The notes under the pieces: generated by a model
What the model was told of the DNA's origin: nothing
Databases searched by the model: none
What the model saw: the letters and a program-made list of their open reading frames with translations, nothing else
Part shown: in pieces, positions 1 through 8,687 of the stretch
Layout of the letters: every line of letters starts with the position of its first letter
Numbering within the stretch: the first letter of the stretch is position 1
Position numbers and translations under genes: made by a program
Assembly: GCF_006335145.1 (NCBI RefSeq)
Contig: NZ_VDMN01000004.1
Span: 124,001 to 188,000 of the forward strand
Direction: 5' to 3'
Origin: Aliirhizobium smilacinae
Lineage (GTDB): Bacteria > Pseudomonadota > Alphaproteobacteria > Rhizobiales > Rhizobiaceae
Length of the DNA: 64,000 nt

Positions 1-1865
1 CCGGCATGTATATCGGCGGCACCGACGAAAAGGCGCTGCACCATCTCTTCGCCGAAGTCATCGACAACTCGATGGACGAGGCGGTCGCCGGCCACGCCAA
101 TTTCATCGAAGTGCATCTCGACGCCGAAGGGTTTTTGACCGTTTCGGATAATGGCCGTGGCATTCCGGTCGAAAACCATCCGCAGGTTCCCGGCAAGTCG
201 ACGCTCGAAGTGATCATGACCAAGCTGCATGCCGGCGGCAAGTTCGACGGCGACGCCTACGAAACGTCTGGCGGCCTTCACGGCGTCGGCGTCTCGGTCG
301 TCAACGCGCTGTCCGACGTTCTCGAAGTCGAAGTCGCCCGCAATCGCAAACTCTATCGCCAGACCTTTTCCCGCGGCGTGCCGCAGGGCGGCCTGCAGGA
401 ACTCGGCGACGTCCACAACCGTCGCGGCACCCGCGTGCGCTTCCATCCCGATCCGCAGATCTTTGGCGATCGCGCCAAATTCGACGGCGGCCGCATTTTC
501 CGCATGGCGCGTTCCAAGGCCTATCTTTTCGGCGGCGTTGAGATCCGCTGGAGCTGCGATCCGGGCGTCGTGCCGGAAGGTGGCGAGATCCCGGAAAAGG
601 CCGTCTTCCATTTTCCGGGCGGCCTGAAGGACTATCTCGCCGCGACGCTCGGCAAGGATTTTACCGTCACCCGCGATATCTTCTCCGGCCGCACCGAAAA
701 GACCGGCGGCCATGGCGCGATGGAATGGGCGATCACCTGGTATGGCGGCGACCCGCAGGTCCATTCCTATTGCAATACCATTCCGACCCAAGAAGGCGGC
801 ACCCACGAGGCCGGCCTGCGCATCGCGTTGACCAAGGGCCTGAAGAATTACGCTGAACTGACGCAGAACAAGCGCGCCAGGGAGATCACCACGGATGACG
901 TGATGATCTCGGCCGTCGGCATGTTGTCGGTGTTCATCCGCGAGCCCGAATTCGTCGGCCAGACCAAGGACAAGCTCGCCACCGTCGAGGCCCAGCGCCT
1001 TGTTGAAAACGTGCTGCGCGATCCGTTCGACCAATATCTAGCCGGCAATCCCAACGAAGCGGGAAAGCTGCTCGAATGGGTGATCGAGCGCGCCGAAGAA
1101 CGGTTGCGCCGCCGCAAGGAAAAGGAAGTCAACCGCAAGACTGCGGTGCGCAAGCTGCGCCTGCCCGGCAAGCTGGCCGACTGCTCGCAGAATACCGCAG
1201 AAGGTGCCGAGCTGTTCATCGTCGAGGGCGACTCGGCTGGCGGCTCGGCAAAGCAGGGCCGCAACCGTACCAACCAGGCCATTCTGCCGCTGCGCGGAAA
1301 AATCCTCAACGTCGGTTCGGCCAGCCGCGAAAAACTGTCTGCAAACCAGCAGATCGCCGATCTGGTCCAGGCGCTCGGCTGCGGCACCCGGACAAAATAC
1401 CGCGAGGAAGATCTTCGTTACGAACGCATCATCATCATGACCGATGCCGACGTCGATGGCGCCCATATCGCCTCGCTGCTGATCACCTTCTTCTACCAGG
1501 AAATGCCGGAACTGATCCGCGGCAACCATCTCTTTCTGGCGGTGCCGCCACTCTACGTCATCCGCCAGGGCGGTAAGACGGTCTATGCCCGTGACGACGC
1601 CCACCGCGCCGAGCTGATGGAAACCGTCTTCAAGGGCAAGAAGGTCGAGATCGGGCGCTTCAAAGGTCTGGGCGAGATGATGGCCGCGCAGCTCAAGGAA
1701 ACCACCATGGATCCGGCCAAGCGCACGCTCCTGCGCGTCGATATCGACGAGGTGGATTTCGAGGGCACTCGCGAGGCTGTCGACAACCTGATGGGCACCA
1801 AAGCCGATGCGCGCTTCCGCTTCATTCAGGAACGCGCCGCTTTTGCAGAAAACCTCGATATCTGA
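1..1865 (+). CDS. parE: DNA topoisomerase IV subunit B (5' truncated by window edge)
   Basis: ATP-hydrolysing subunit of topoisomerase IV, which decatenates daughter chromosomes together with ParC. The frame is open to the window edge, so the true start lies upstream; about 620 residues are visible. The GHKL ATPase region shows NGRGIPVENHP and the lid GGLHGVGVSVVNALS. The TOPRIM domain shows EGDSAGGSAKQGRNR and the metal-binding run TDADVDGAHIASLL. The protein ends shortly after RFIQERAAFAENLDI, as ParE proteins do, without the extra insert of many GyrB proteins. The visible N-terminal sequence MYIGGTDEKALHHLF is ParE-like rather than GyrB-like. The paralogue GyrB is the only real alternative and fits less well. 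Confidence 0.95.
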   Translation, partial: GMYIGGTDEKALHHLFAEVIDNSMDEAVAGHANFIEVHLDAEGFLTVSDNGRGIPVENHPQVPGKSTLEVIMTKLHAGGKFDGDAYETSGGLHGVGVSVVNALSDVLEVEVARNRKLYRQTFSRGVPQGGLQELGDVHNRRGTRVRFHPDPQIFGDRAKFDGGRIFRMARSKAYLFGGVEIRWSCDPGVVPEGGEIPEKAVFHFPGGLKDYLAATLGKDFTVTRDIFSGRTEKTGGHGAMEWAITWYGGDPQVHSYCNTIPTQEGGTHEAGLRIALTKGLKNYAELTQNKRAREITTDDVMISAVGMLSVFIREPEFVGQTKDKLATVEAQRLVENVLRDPFDQYLAGNPNEAGKLLEWVIERAEERLRRRKEKEVNRKTAVRKLRLPGKLADCSQNTAEGAELFIVEGDSAGGSAKQGRNRTNQAILPLRGKILNVGSASREKLSANQQIADLVQALGCGTRTKYREEDLRYERIIIMTDADVDGAHIASLLITFFYQEMPELIRGNHLFLAVPPLYVIRQGGKTVYARDDAHRAELMETVFKGKKVEIGRFKGLGEMMAAQLKETTMDPAKRTLLRVDIDEVDFEGTREAVDNLMGTKADARFRFIQERAAFAENLDI

Positions 1866-1958
1866 GGGTGATCTGGCCGAACAAGGATTGAATGTGACGA
1901 CGTGGCGTGCTTCACGCGAGAGGAAATGTTTTTCCAGGCAAATGAAGCACACCACGCC

Positions 1959-2807
1959 ATGAAGCAGATCCTCTCCATCCAGTCCCACGTCGCCTATGGT
2001 TATGTCGGAAACCGTGCCGCCACCCTGCCGCTGCAGCGGCTCGGCCACGAAGTCACTGTCATCAACACGGTGCAGTTCTCCAACCACACCGGTTATTTGA
2101 AATGGACCGGCGAGGTATTTTCCGCCGCCCATATCGAGAGCATCCTCGACGGGCTCGAGAGCCTTGGCGCATTGGGAAAGATGGACGCACTGCTGACCGG
2201 TTATCTCGGTGATCCCGCGATCGGCGACATCATCCTGTCGGTTCTCGATCGCCTTCCGCAAGGCACGCGCTGGCTCTGCGACCCGGTCATGGGCGATGTC
2301 GGCCGCGGCTTTTTCGTCCGGCCCGGTATTCCGGATTATTTCCGCGAAAAGGCGCTCGCCCGCGCTTCGATCATCACCCCGAACCAGTTCGAGCTGGAAT
2401 ACCTCGCAGGCCGCCAGATCCTGACGCTGGAAGACGCACGCGCTGCCTGTCGGATGATCCATGAGATCGGCCCGGAAACCGTGCTTCTCACCTCGCTGAT
2501 CCATGACGGCACCCGCGACGACGAAATCCAGATGCTGGCCTCGTCGAAATCGGGCGAGCAGTTTCTGGCAACGACGCCGCGCTTACAATTCGATCCGGCG
2601 CCGAATGGCGCGGGCGACTGCACCTCGGCCCTGTTCCTCGGCCACATCCTCTCGGGCGCACCGCTCGACCAGGCGCTGTCGAAAACCGCCTCCAGTATCT
2701 TCGCGCTGTTCGAAAAGACGCTGGCGGCAGGCCGTCGCGAACTCAACATGATCGCCGCACAGGACGATTTCGCCCGTCCCGCCCCGTTGGCTGTAACGAC
2801 GCTTTAA
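1959..2807 (+). CDS. pdxY: Pyridoxal kinase
   Basis: Phosphorylates pyridoxal to pyridoxal 5'-phosphate in the vitamin B6 salvage pathway, in the cytoplasm. The 282-residue product begins MKQILSIQSHVAYGYVGN, the usual PdxY N-terminus, so I chose the ATG at 1959 over an in-frame ATG at 1902. Ribokinase-fold features are visible: the substrate-side run SHVAYGYVGNRAA, the central CDPVMGD, and the C-terminal anion-hole/base motif PNGAGDCTSALF, whose Asp is the expected catalytic base. It lies 93 bases after parE on the same strand and is followed by a repeat that also covers the end of the convergent phytochrome gene. PdxK-type kinases are the alternative name; the function is secure. Confidence 0.93.
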   Translation: MKQILSIQSHVAYGYVGNRAATLPLQRLGHEVTVINTVQFSNHTGYLKWTGEVFSAAHIESILDGLESLGALGKMDALLTGYLGDPAIGDIILSVLDRLPQGTRWLCDPVMGDVGRGFFVRPGIPDYFREKALARASIITPNQFELEYLAGRQILTLEDARAACRMIHEIGPETVLLTSLIHDGTRDDEIQMLASSKSGEQFLATTPRLQFDPAPNGAGDCTSALFLGHILSGAPLDQALSKTASSIFALFEKTLAAGRRELNMIAAQDDFARPAPLAVTTL

Positions 2808-2856
2808 AGCAATTCCAGCAAAAGTGGGAACCGGTTTTGCGTCCGGGAATTGCTTT
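2806..2856. repeat. 51-bp palindromic intergenic element between two convergent stop codons
   Basis: The arms AAAGCAATTCC (2806-2816) and GGAATTGCTTT (2846-2856) are perfect inverted complements. Nested inside are GCAAAA and TTTTGC, so the whole folds as a long two-part hairpin. It overlaps the stop codons of pdxY (+) and the phytochrome gene (-). I recognise its composition as like a palindromic element common between genes in Rhizobiaceae genomes; that is from memory, not a search. It may act as a bidirectional terminator. Confidence 0.75.
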
Positions 2857-5401
2857 ATCGCGTCTCGAGCAGTTTCGTGATCGCAGAGATCAAAGCTTCT
2901 GCTTCATAGGGCTTGCGGACGATCGGTGCTGCCAGATTGACCGGGATGATCGAACGGTCACTGTATCCGGTGGCAAAAACGAAGGGCACGCCGCGTCGCA
3001 CCAGCTCCTCGGCAATCGGCAGCGACGTGCCGGATCCGAGATTGACGTCGAGAATAGCGACATCGGGGGTAAACCCTTTCAGCCTGCGCAGCGCCTCGGA
3101 CACGGATGGCGCAGTCGTCACCTTGTCTATCCCGTGTTCGGCCAGCATGACTTCGACATCCGCGGCGATCAGCATCTGGTCCTCGACCAATAGAAACTCC
3201 ATTTCGGACAGCTGCGGTGCCGCCAGCCTTTCGGCGCCGGTCGCTTCTACATCGCCGATAACAATGGTGGTGACGTCGTCATCGCCATGCAGGTTCTTCG
3301 ACGGCACGAGGAAACGGGCCTCGACCCCGCTTTCGGGATAGTTGACCTCAGCTTCTCCGTCGAGTTCGTACGGAATGCTACGCCCGATCAGCACGCTGCC
3401 GAATCCGCTGCGGCTCGGTGGCGTTACCTTCGGACCGCCACTCTCGATCCATCTCAGCTCGCAGGCGCCCGATTCGAGTTTTGTCCATCGAACGTCGAGC
3501 CTGCCGCCGGGAACCGACAGCGATCCGTATTTTGCCGCATTGGTCGACATTTCGTGCAGAACCAGGGCCATGACCGAAAATGCCCGGCTGTCGAGCCAGA
3601 TGCGCGGACCTTCAAGCACCACCGATCGGGTGCCCTCCATGTAGGGCCGCAGTTCCGCGTCCAGCAGGTCCACAAGCGAACCGCCGTCTCCGCCGCGCAC
3701 CACCTGGTCGTGGGCGAAGGCAAGCGCCTGGATGCGCCCTTTCAGAGAATCGACATAATCGGGAAGACTGCGCCCGCCTTCGACAGGATGACCGACCAGT
3801 GCCTTGATGATCGACAGGATGTTCTTGACCCGGTGATTGAGCTCCTCGTTGAGCATCCGCTGCCGCACGTCCGCCTTGCCGCGCTCGTCGGCCAGTATTT
3901 CGTTATGATGCAGAACGATCTCGACGAGAACGGCGCGGATGGCTTCGGCTATTTCCCGATCGGCGTCGGTCCAGGGCTGGGCCTGAAGCCTCACGGTCTC
4001 CTTCCAGATGGCAAAGCTCTTGCGCGGCGTCAGCCGGTCGCCCATCGGCCCGGTCGTATAGGATTTGTCAGGATTTCCGGCCCAGTCCAGTGTCTGCACC
4101 ACTTCCTTGCGGAAGAAGAACAGATAGTCCCGCGGCCGCTGCGATAGCGGAATGGCCAGCACGCCGCAAACGTCATCCGGCGAAATCTCTGACTGAGGCA
4201 AGGATTGCGACAACTGGAAAGTCGACCAGACCTTGCTCCCGGTCATGCCACCGATCCCGTTAGCCAGCTCACCGATCATCTCTGACGGAGGCGCGGTCCC
4301 CTGGCTGCTCCAGACGCCATCGAGCCACAGGCCGACGCCATCGCAGGGCATCATCGCCGAAAAGACCTCGAGCGAGTTGCGCAGCAGAACGCTGATATCC
4401 CGGTGATGCGAGGCTTCCTGCAGGAACCGGTCTAGCGAACGCCGGGCCTGTCCCGCCGTTTCATGCAGCTCTTTCTGCCGCAGGGCGGAAAGATGCAGCG
4501 AGAAAAATTCGCCGAACGTCTCCGCGGCCACACGCTGGGGCATGGACAGAATTTTGGGCGAATAATGGTGGCACGCAATCAGCCCCCAGAGTTCGCCATC
4601 CACCACGATCGAGATCGACATGGATGCTCCGACGCCCATGTTGCTCAGATATTCGCAATGGATCGGCGAAACGCTCCGAAGATGCGCGAAGGACAGATCG
4701 AGCGGTTGATCGTTTTCATCGAGTTCTGGCACGATCGGCACACGCTGGTAATCGGCGTCGCAGATCACACGAATGGTGTTCTTGATGTAGAGTGCCCGCG
4801 CCTGGACAGGAATATCGCCTGCCGGAAAGTATTGCCCGCGGAAACTTTCGAGATCGCGCCTTTTGTATTCGCTGATGACCTTGCCGGAGCCGTCCTGTTC
4901 GAACCGATAGACCATGACGCGATCATAACCCAGCATCGCATACATCAGCCGTGTCGCACTCTGCACCAGCCGGTCGAGGCTGGAGACGTTGCGGATGCGG
5001 CTGATCAGCATACGGGCGACTTCGAGAGGCTGATCGGTATCCGTCGACGCCGGTTCGAATTCGAGGATCACCTTGTCGCCATTGCGGTGAAGCGCAATAT
5101 CCATCCCCCGCCCCGAAGCGAGGCGTAATGCGTGGCGCAGTGCCGGCCGGGCGGGATCGTCGGAGGTCGCAAGCGCATTTCTCAGCGTATGGGCGACATC
5201 ACCGCCCAGGACCGCCTCCATTCTTTCGCCGATCACCGGAGATTTGAGCCCCAGCATCTCGCCCAGATTGGCCGAATGCTGCAGGATGACGGAGCCGACA
5301 CTGTCGCAGACCATCAGGCAACCATGCGGCTGGATAAATCCGGGGATATGGATAGGCTCGCGGTCGCAATTGGTAAGGTTGACCGCTTCAGTCTGACGCA
5401 T
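2855..5401 (-). CDS. Bacteriophytochrome: PAS-GAF-PHY, HWE histidine kinase, receiver
   Basis: Red/far-red photoreceptor kinase of 848 residues. I chose the ATG at 5401 because AAGGGA lies just upstream and the protein then begins MRQTEAVNLTNCDREPIHI, placing the biliverdin-binding Cys at residue 12. The GAF domain carries PAGDIP near 193-198, a variant of the usual PASDIP. The PHY tongue shows WAG near 440 and PRKSF near 459. The HWE-type kinase has the phospho-acceptor His near 523 (LNHRVKN), the N-box HEMSTNAAKYG near 616 and RWIE near 651. The C-terminal receiver has its acceptor Asp near 785 (VAILDVNLG) and the conserved Lys near 830. This architecture matches Agp2-type (bathy) phytochromes. 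No heme oxygenase gene is adjacent, so biliverdin must be made elsewhere. Confidence 0.93.
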   Translation of the reverse strand: MRQTEAVNLTNCDREPIHIPGFIQPHGCLMVCDSVGSVILQHSANLGEMLGLKSPVIGERMEAVLGGDVAHTLRNALATSDDPARPALRHALRLASGRGMDIALHRNGDKVILEFEPASTDTDQPLEVARMLISRIRNVSSLDRLVQSATRLMYAMLGYDRVMVYRFEQDGSGKVISEYKRRDLESFRGQYFPAGDIPVQARALYIKNTIRVICDADYQRVPIVPELDENDQPLDLSFAHLRSVSPIHCEYLSNMGVGASMSISIVVDGELWGLIACHHYSPKILSMPQRVAAETFGEFFSLHLSALRQKELHETAGQARRSLDRFLQEASHHRDISVLLRNSLEVFSAMMPCDGVGLWLDGVWSSQGTAPPSEMIGELANGIGGMTGSKVWSTFQLSQSLPQSEISPDDVCGVLAIPLSQRPRDYLFFFRKEVVQTLDWAGNPDKSYTTGPMGDRLTPRKSFAIWKETVRLQAQPWTDADREIAEAIRAVLVEIVLHHNEILADERGKADVRQRMLNEELNHRVKNILSIIKALVGHPVEGGRSLPDYVDSLKGRIQALAFAHDQVVRGGDGGSLVDLLDAELRPYMEGTRSVVLEGPRIWLDSRAFSVMALVLHEMSTNAAKYGSLSVPGGRLDVRWTKLESGACELRWIESGGPKVTPPSRSGFGSVLIGRSIPYELDGEAEVNYPESGVEARFLVPSKNLHGDDDVTTIVIGDVEATGAERLAAPQLSEMEFLLVEDQMLIAADVEVMLAEHGIDKVTTAPSVSEALRRLKGFTPDVAILDVNLGSGTSLPIAEELVRRGVPFVFATGYSDRSIIPVNLAAPIVRKPYEAEALISAITKLLETR

Positions 5402-5514
5402 CAATTTTCCCTTGAAGCTCCTGGCCTGCCAATGGCACACATGGCTTCTGTTTCCCCGCGCGCCTATAAAGACCCGCAAGCTGTTTAAAACATGCCCGTG
5501 TTAAATGGAGCGGC

Positions 5515-5530
5515 ATTGCCAATTGGCAAT
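5515..5530. promoter_or_regulatory. Perfect 16-bp palindrome in the divergent phytochrome/permease promoter region
   Basis: ATTGCCAATTGGCAAT is identical to its own reverse complement. It lies 113 bases upstream of the phytochrome start and 123 bases upstream of the permease start, in an otherwise AT-richer divergent intergenic region. This is the form expected of a dimeric-regulator operator; the regulator is unknown. Confidence 0.45.
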
Positions 5531-5653
5531 TTCATATTTCTATCGCATCTACGCGCTACCGCAAGTAATGAAATAGCGTTTTAATGAATCGGTGCGAAGC
5601 TTGTTTTCACGATCTCCGCTGGCCATATAGGAGCCAGCTTTAGACAGGACCTT

Positions 5654-6862
5654 ATGGTGAACCGCAGCAGCAATCGAAAAGGCACCGAGCCGCGTTGGCT
5701 TGGCCCCGTCAGCCCGAACAGGATTGCCCTGATCTCACCGATTTCGGCCGCGCGCTGGTTACTCATCATTGTCGCAGCCGCCGCCATCTATTTCTTTCAC
5801 GGCTTCATGGTGCCGGTTCTGGCAGCATTGGTGATCGGTTTTGCCAGCTGGCCGCTCTATCGTCGCCTGCTCGGCCATGTCGGTGGCAACACCACGATCG
5901 GCGCGACGCTGGCGATCATCTTCATCGTCATCTTCATTGTCGTGCCCGTCGGTATCGGCGCATCCTATGCGGCGCGTGAAATCGCCGAATGGTTCCGTTG
6001 GGCGGTCGAAGTCAATCGCAACGGCGCACCGCCACCCGTCTGGATCACCGGCCTTCCCTTCGCAGGCGAATGGCTCAGCGTCCAGTGGACCCGACATATC
6101 GGCGCCCCCGGTGCTGTCGGAGAGCTGGCACAACTGATCAGCGGCGCCAATATCGGCGCGATCTATCATGGTGTGCTGGTGGCCGGCAACAGCGCCTTCC
6201 ACATCATGCTGACGCTGCTGTTCATGCTGATTGCCCTGTTTTTCGTCTATCGCGACGGCGCATCCTTCAGCGCTCAGATCGACCTTCTCGGGGAACGGTT
6301 TTTTCCGACACGCTGGGAGCGGATTTCCCGCGTCGTACCCGCCACGATCAGCTCCACCGTCACCGGCATGACGCTGATTGCCATCGGCGAAGGCATCGTT
6401 CTCGGCATTGCCTACTGGATCGCCGGCGTGCCCTCGCCCGTCACCTTCGGGGTGCTGACCGGCATTATGGCGCTCATTCCGGGCGGCGCGCCGCTCTCCT
6501 TCACGCTCGTGTCGGGCTATCTCGTCGCCAACGGCTCCTATGTTGCCGGTGCCGGCCTGTTCATCTGGGGCAGCGTCGAACTCTTCATCGTCGACAAGAC
6601 CCTGAGGCCGCGGCTCGTCGGCGGCCCGATCAAGCTGCCCTTCCTGCCGACCTTTTTCGGCCTTGTCGGCGGCGTCAAGACGATGGGCTTTCTCGGCCTG
6701 TTCATCGGACCCGTGCTCATGGCGCTCGTCGTATCGATCTGGCGCGAATGGATCCGCGAAGTGCGGATCGCGGATGTGACAGAAGCCGAGCAGCCGGCAG
6801 ATCCCGAAGCTGTGCTTTCGGAAGACGATTTGCCGATCGTGCGCAAGGCTTCCGCTCCCTGA
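5654..6862 (+). CDS. AI-2E family transporter (PerM/YdiK-like permease)
   Basis: Polytopic inner-membrane protein of 402 residues. It has paired hydrophobic helices at the N-terminus (about 35-95), a soluble segment (about 105-170), and a C-terminal cluster of helices. The conserved family run near 275-290 reads LTGIMALIPGGAPLSF, followed near 340 by FFGLVGGVKTMGFLGLFIGP. Members of this family have been proposed to export autoinducer-2 or other small molecules or ions, but the substrate cannot be read from the sequence. The charged tail after about residue 375 is probably cytoplasmic. It is divergently transcribed from the phytochrome gene and shares its upstream region. Confidence 0.88.
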   Translation: MVNRSSNRKGTEPRWLGPVSPNRIALISPISAARWLLIIVAAAAIYFFHGFMVPVLAALVIGFASWPLYRRLLGHVGGNTTIGATLAIIFIVIFIVVPVGIGASYAAREIAEWFRWAVEVNRNGAPPPVWITGLPFAGEWLSVQWTRHIGAPGAVGELAQLISGANIGAIYHGVLVAGNSAFHIMLTLLFMLIALFFVYRDGASFSAQIDLLGERFFPTRWERISRVVPATISSTVTGMTLIAIGEGIVLGIAYWIAGVPSPVTFGVLTGIMALIPGGAPLSFTLVSGYLVANGSYVAGAGLFIWGSVELFIVDKTLRPRLVGGPIKLPFLPTFFGLVGGVKTMGFLGLFIGPVLMALVVSIWREWIREVRIADVTEAEQPADPEAVLSEDDLPIVRKASAP

Positions 6863-6940
6863 GCCCATACAGGCCCTGAGCCAGCCTTCATCGAGCCATG
6901 ATCTTCGCCATAAGCTGCTGCGAACGGATTGGAGATCGCA

Positions 6941-7405
6941 ATGAACGCTGCCCTCGTCGTCATGACCATTCTCGGCTGTAACGACAGCGGGACGGACTGC
7001 CATTACATCGCAACCGCCCAAGAACGTTGGCCGACGGTTGCCATGTGCGATTCGGTGTCGGAAGACCATCTGCCGAAATATGCGAACCAGCCCTACCCGG
7101 TTCTGATCTCCGTCTGCCAGGATCCGGAAACGGCAGGCGTCCCGAGTGCTGCCCCAGTTCCCGCAACGCGCCCTTCATCGACCCCGGCACACACCGCCGA
7201 GAACGCTGCACCGGCAAGCGGGAACACGGAAACAACCCAAGCTGCGGAAGTGACACCGGAAGAGGCCGAGACGCTGGCAGGGCGTGCCATCCAGCGCGTC
7301 CGCAACGTGCTGCCGACGACCGAAGGCGTCAAGACGCTGATGACGAAGCCGGTACGGCTTGTGGAAGGCGGTTATTCCTGGGTTGCCCGCAAGTTCGATC
7401 GCTGA
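6941..7405 (+). CDS. Hypothetical protein with Ala/Pro/Thr-rich linker
   Basis: No family recognised. The ATG at 6941 is chosen over an in-frame TTG at 6929 because GGAG sits seven bases upstream of it. The 154-residue product begins MNAALVVMTILGCNDSGTDC, a short hydrophobic stretch followed by cysteines. It is not a convincing cleavable signal peptide, though a lipobox-like reading (TILGC) is possible. Residues about 70-115 are low-complexity Ala/Pro/Thr, probably disordered, and a short basic C-terminal segment follows. The early cysteines (four within about 50 residues) suggest a small disulfide-bearing or envelope domain. It lies 78 bases after the permease gene and may be cotranscribed with it. 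Confidence 0.7.
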   Translation: MNAALVVMTILGCNDSGTDCHYIATAQERWPTVAMCDSVSEDHLPKYANQPYPVLISVCQDPETAGVPSAAPVPATRPSSTPAHTAENAAPASGNTETTQAAEVTPEEAETLAGRAIQRVRNVLPTTEGVKTLMTKPVRLVEGGYSWVARKFDR

Positions 7406-7447
7406 CGCATCGCGGTTTTGAGATAGCGCCGCGCAACGTTTGACCGG

Positions 7448-8575
7448 TCAGGCGACAAGCGAAACATCCGCGGCGTAGGACCGCGCATTGCGGCGCATCT
7501 CGCCACGGTGAAGCAGGTCGACCATATCCAGCAATTGCCCGATGGCACCGCCATCTCCGCGCGAACCGTCGAATTGCTCGAGAAGCGCGAAATAGCAGGT
7601 ATCGAGCCCAGCCCCTGCCGCCGCACGCCGCCAGAGAAACACCGCTTCGACAAAGACGGCGACAATATCCCGTCCGATGCCGGCTGCCTCGAACAGCGCC
7701 CGGACCGCATGGATCCTGCCGGTGGCGAGAATGGCGCGCACGCGACGTTCTTCAAGATTGACGAGCGACACGATCGCCGACGCGAAGAAATCGACCTTGC
7801 CGCTGCACAGCGCATGGATGAGAAGCGCCGGCGTCAACCGACCGCTCGTCTTCAGATGTTCGACCAGCGCGGGAATTTCATCCTGCGCGATCGATCCGGC
7901 AATCGCCACGACTGCCTCGTCACCGGCTTCGCGTGTGACGATATCGATGCGTTTGGCGCCGATCGTTCGCGTCACGAGGTCCGAATCGGCAAGCGCCGCT
8001 GCCACATGCGCGACCAGCATATGCCGCGCATCGGCCGGAAGGTTGCTGCGGTCGAGCAGCATGTGCCGCACATCCGCCAGATGGCCGAAACGCTCCGCCA
8101 TGCGGCGCAACGAAATACGGCTGATCGAGGCCGTCTCGTTTTCCAGAAGAAGGATGATTTCGGGACCGTCGCCCACTTCCGCGACCGCGGCGGCAGCGCT
8201 GTAGCCAAGCGAGGGACGCGCCGCAACCAGAGACCGTGTGAACGAATCGCCCCGGCCGGCAAGTTCGACCAGATCGGCATCACGCAGAACCGGTGAACAG
8301 GCGATCACCGTGCAGGCGATTTCCGGCTGGTCTTCGGCAAGCGACATGATGATGGCCCGCGGCGCGGCGTCGGACGATGCGAGCGCCTGAGCAAGCGACA
8401 GCCGCACCTTTGGCGACGGGTCATCGAGAAGATAGGTCATCGCCATCATCGCGGCACGATGTTCGTCCGGACCGAGCGCCGACTGGACGAACGCCTTGGC
8501 CAGTGCGTTTGCAGCCCTTGCCCGCTCGCCGGTCCTTGCCGTTTCAGCCCAACGTAGAAATGCCTGTACGATCAC
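7448..8575 (-). CDS. DUF2336 domain-containing protein (HEAT-like helical repeats)
   Basis: Cytoplasmic, all-helical protein of 375 residues, recognised as a DUF2336 member by its alternating helical repeats. One such repeat contains YLLDDPSPKVRLSLAQALAS near 50-68, a HEAT-like unit. Later repeats around 80-250 contain RISLRRMAERFGHLADVR and similar amphipathic helices. The family is common in alphaproteobacteria and its biochemical role is not established; a scaffolding or regulatory role would be inference from the repeat fold. There is no signal peptide or membrane helix. The gene is a single transcription unit with an AT-rich inverted repeat about 65 bases upstream of the start. Confidence 0.85.
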   Translation of the reverse strand: MIVQAFLRWAETARTGERARAANALAKAFVQSALGPDEHRAAMMAMTYLLDDPSPKVRLSLAQALASSDAAPRAIIMSLAEDQPEIACTVIACSPVLRDADLVELAGRGDSFTRSLVAARPSLGYSAAAAVAEVGDGPEIILLLENETASISRISLRRMAERFGHLADVRHMLLDRSNLPADARHMLVAHVAAALADSDLVTRTIGAKRIDIVTREAGDEAVVAIAGSIAQDEIPALVEHLKTSGRLTPALLIHALCSGKVDFFASAIVSLVNLEERRVRAILATGRIHAVRALFEAAGIGRDIVAVFVEAVFLWRRAAAGAGLDTCYFALLEQFDGSRGDGGAIGQLLDMVDLLHRGEMRRNARSYAADVSLVA

Positions 8576-8638
8576 AATGCGCCCCGGAAATCTGGCCGAT
8601 GCCTGAACGGCCCGACTGTCCGAAAGCTAGCTCCGAAA

Positions 8639-8669
8639 GGTTAATATTGGTTCACCACGTTTATTAACC
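8639..8669. repeat. AT-rich inverted repeat upstream of the DUF2336 gene
   Basis: GGTTAATA (8639-8646) and TATTAACC (8662-8669) are perfect inverted complements 15 bases apart. The element lies between the end of the flavin reductase gene and the start of the DUF2336 gene, both on the minus strand. It could be an operator for a dimeric regulator; TTAACC also resembles CtrA half-sites, but the TTAA-N7-TTAA spacing is not met. Confidence 0.4.
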
Positions 8670-8687
8670 CCGATATTCGCTCCGCCT

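Noticed and set aside
1..1865. GyrB as the identity of the first gene
   Set aside because: The N-terminal MYIGGTDEKALHHLF and the short C-terminus fit ParE, and the GyrB-type insert is absent.
1038..2504. 488-codon frame antisense to parE and pdxY
   Set aside because: Spans two real genes and carries no recognisable domain.
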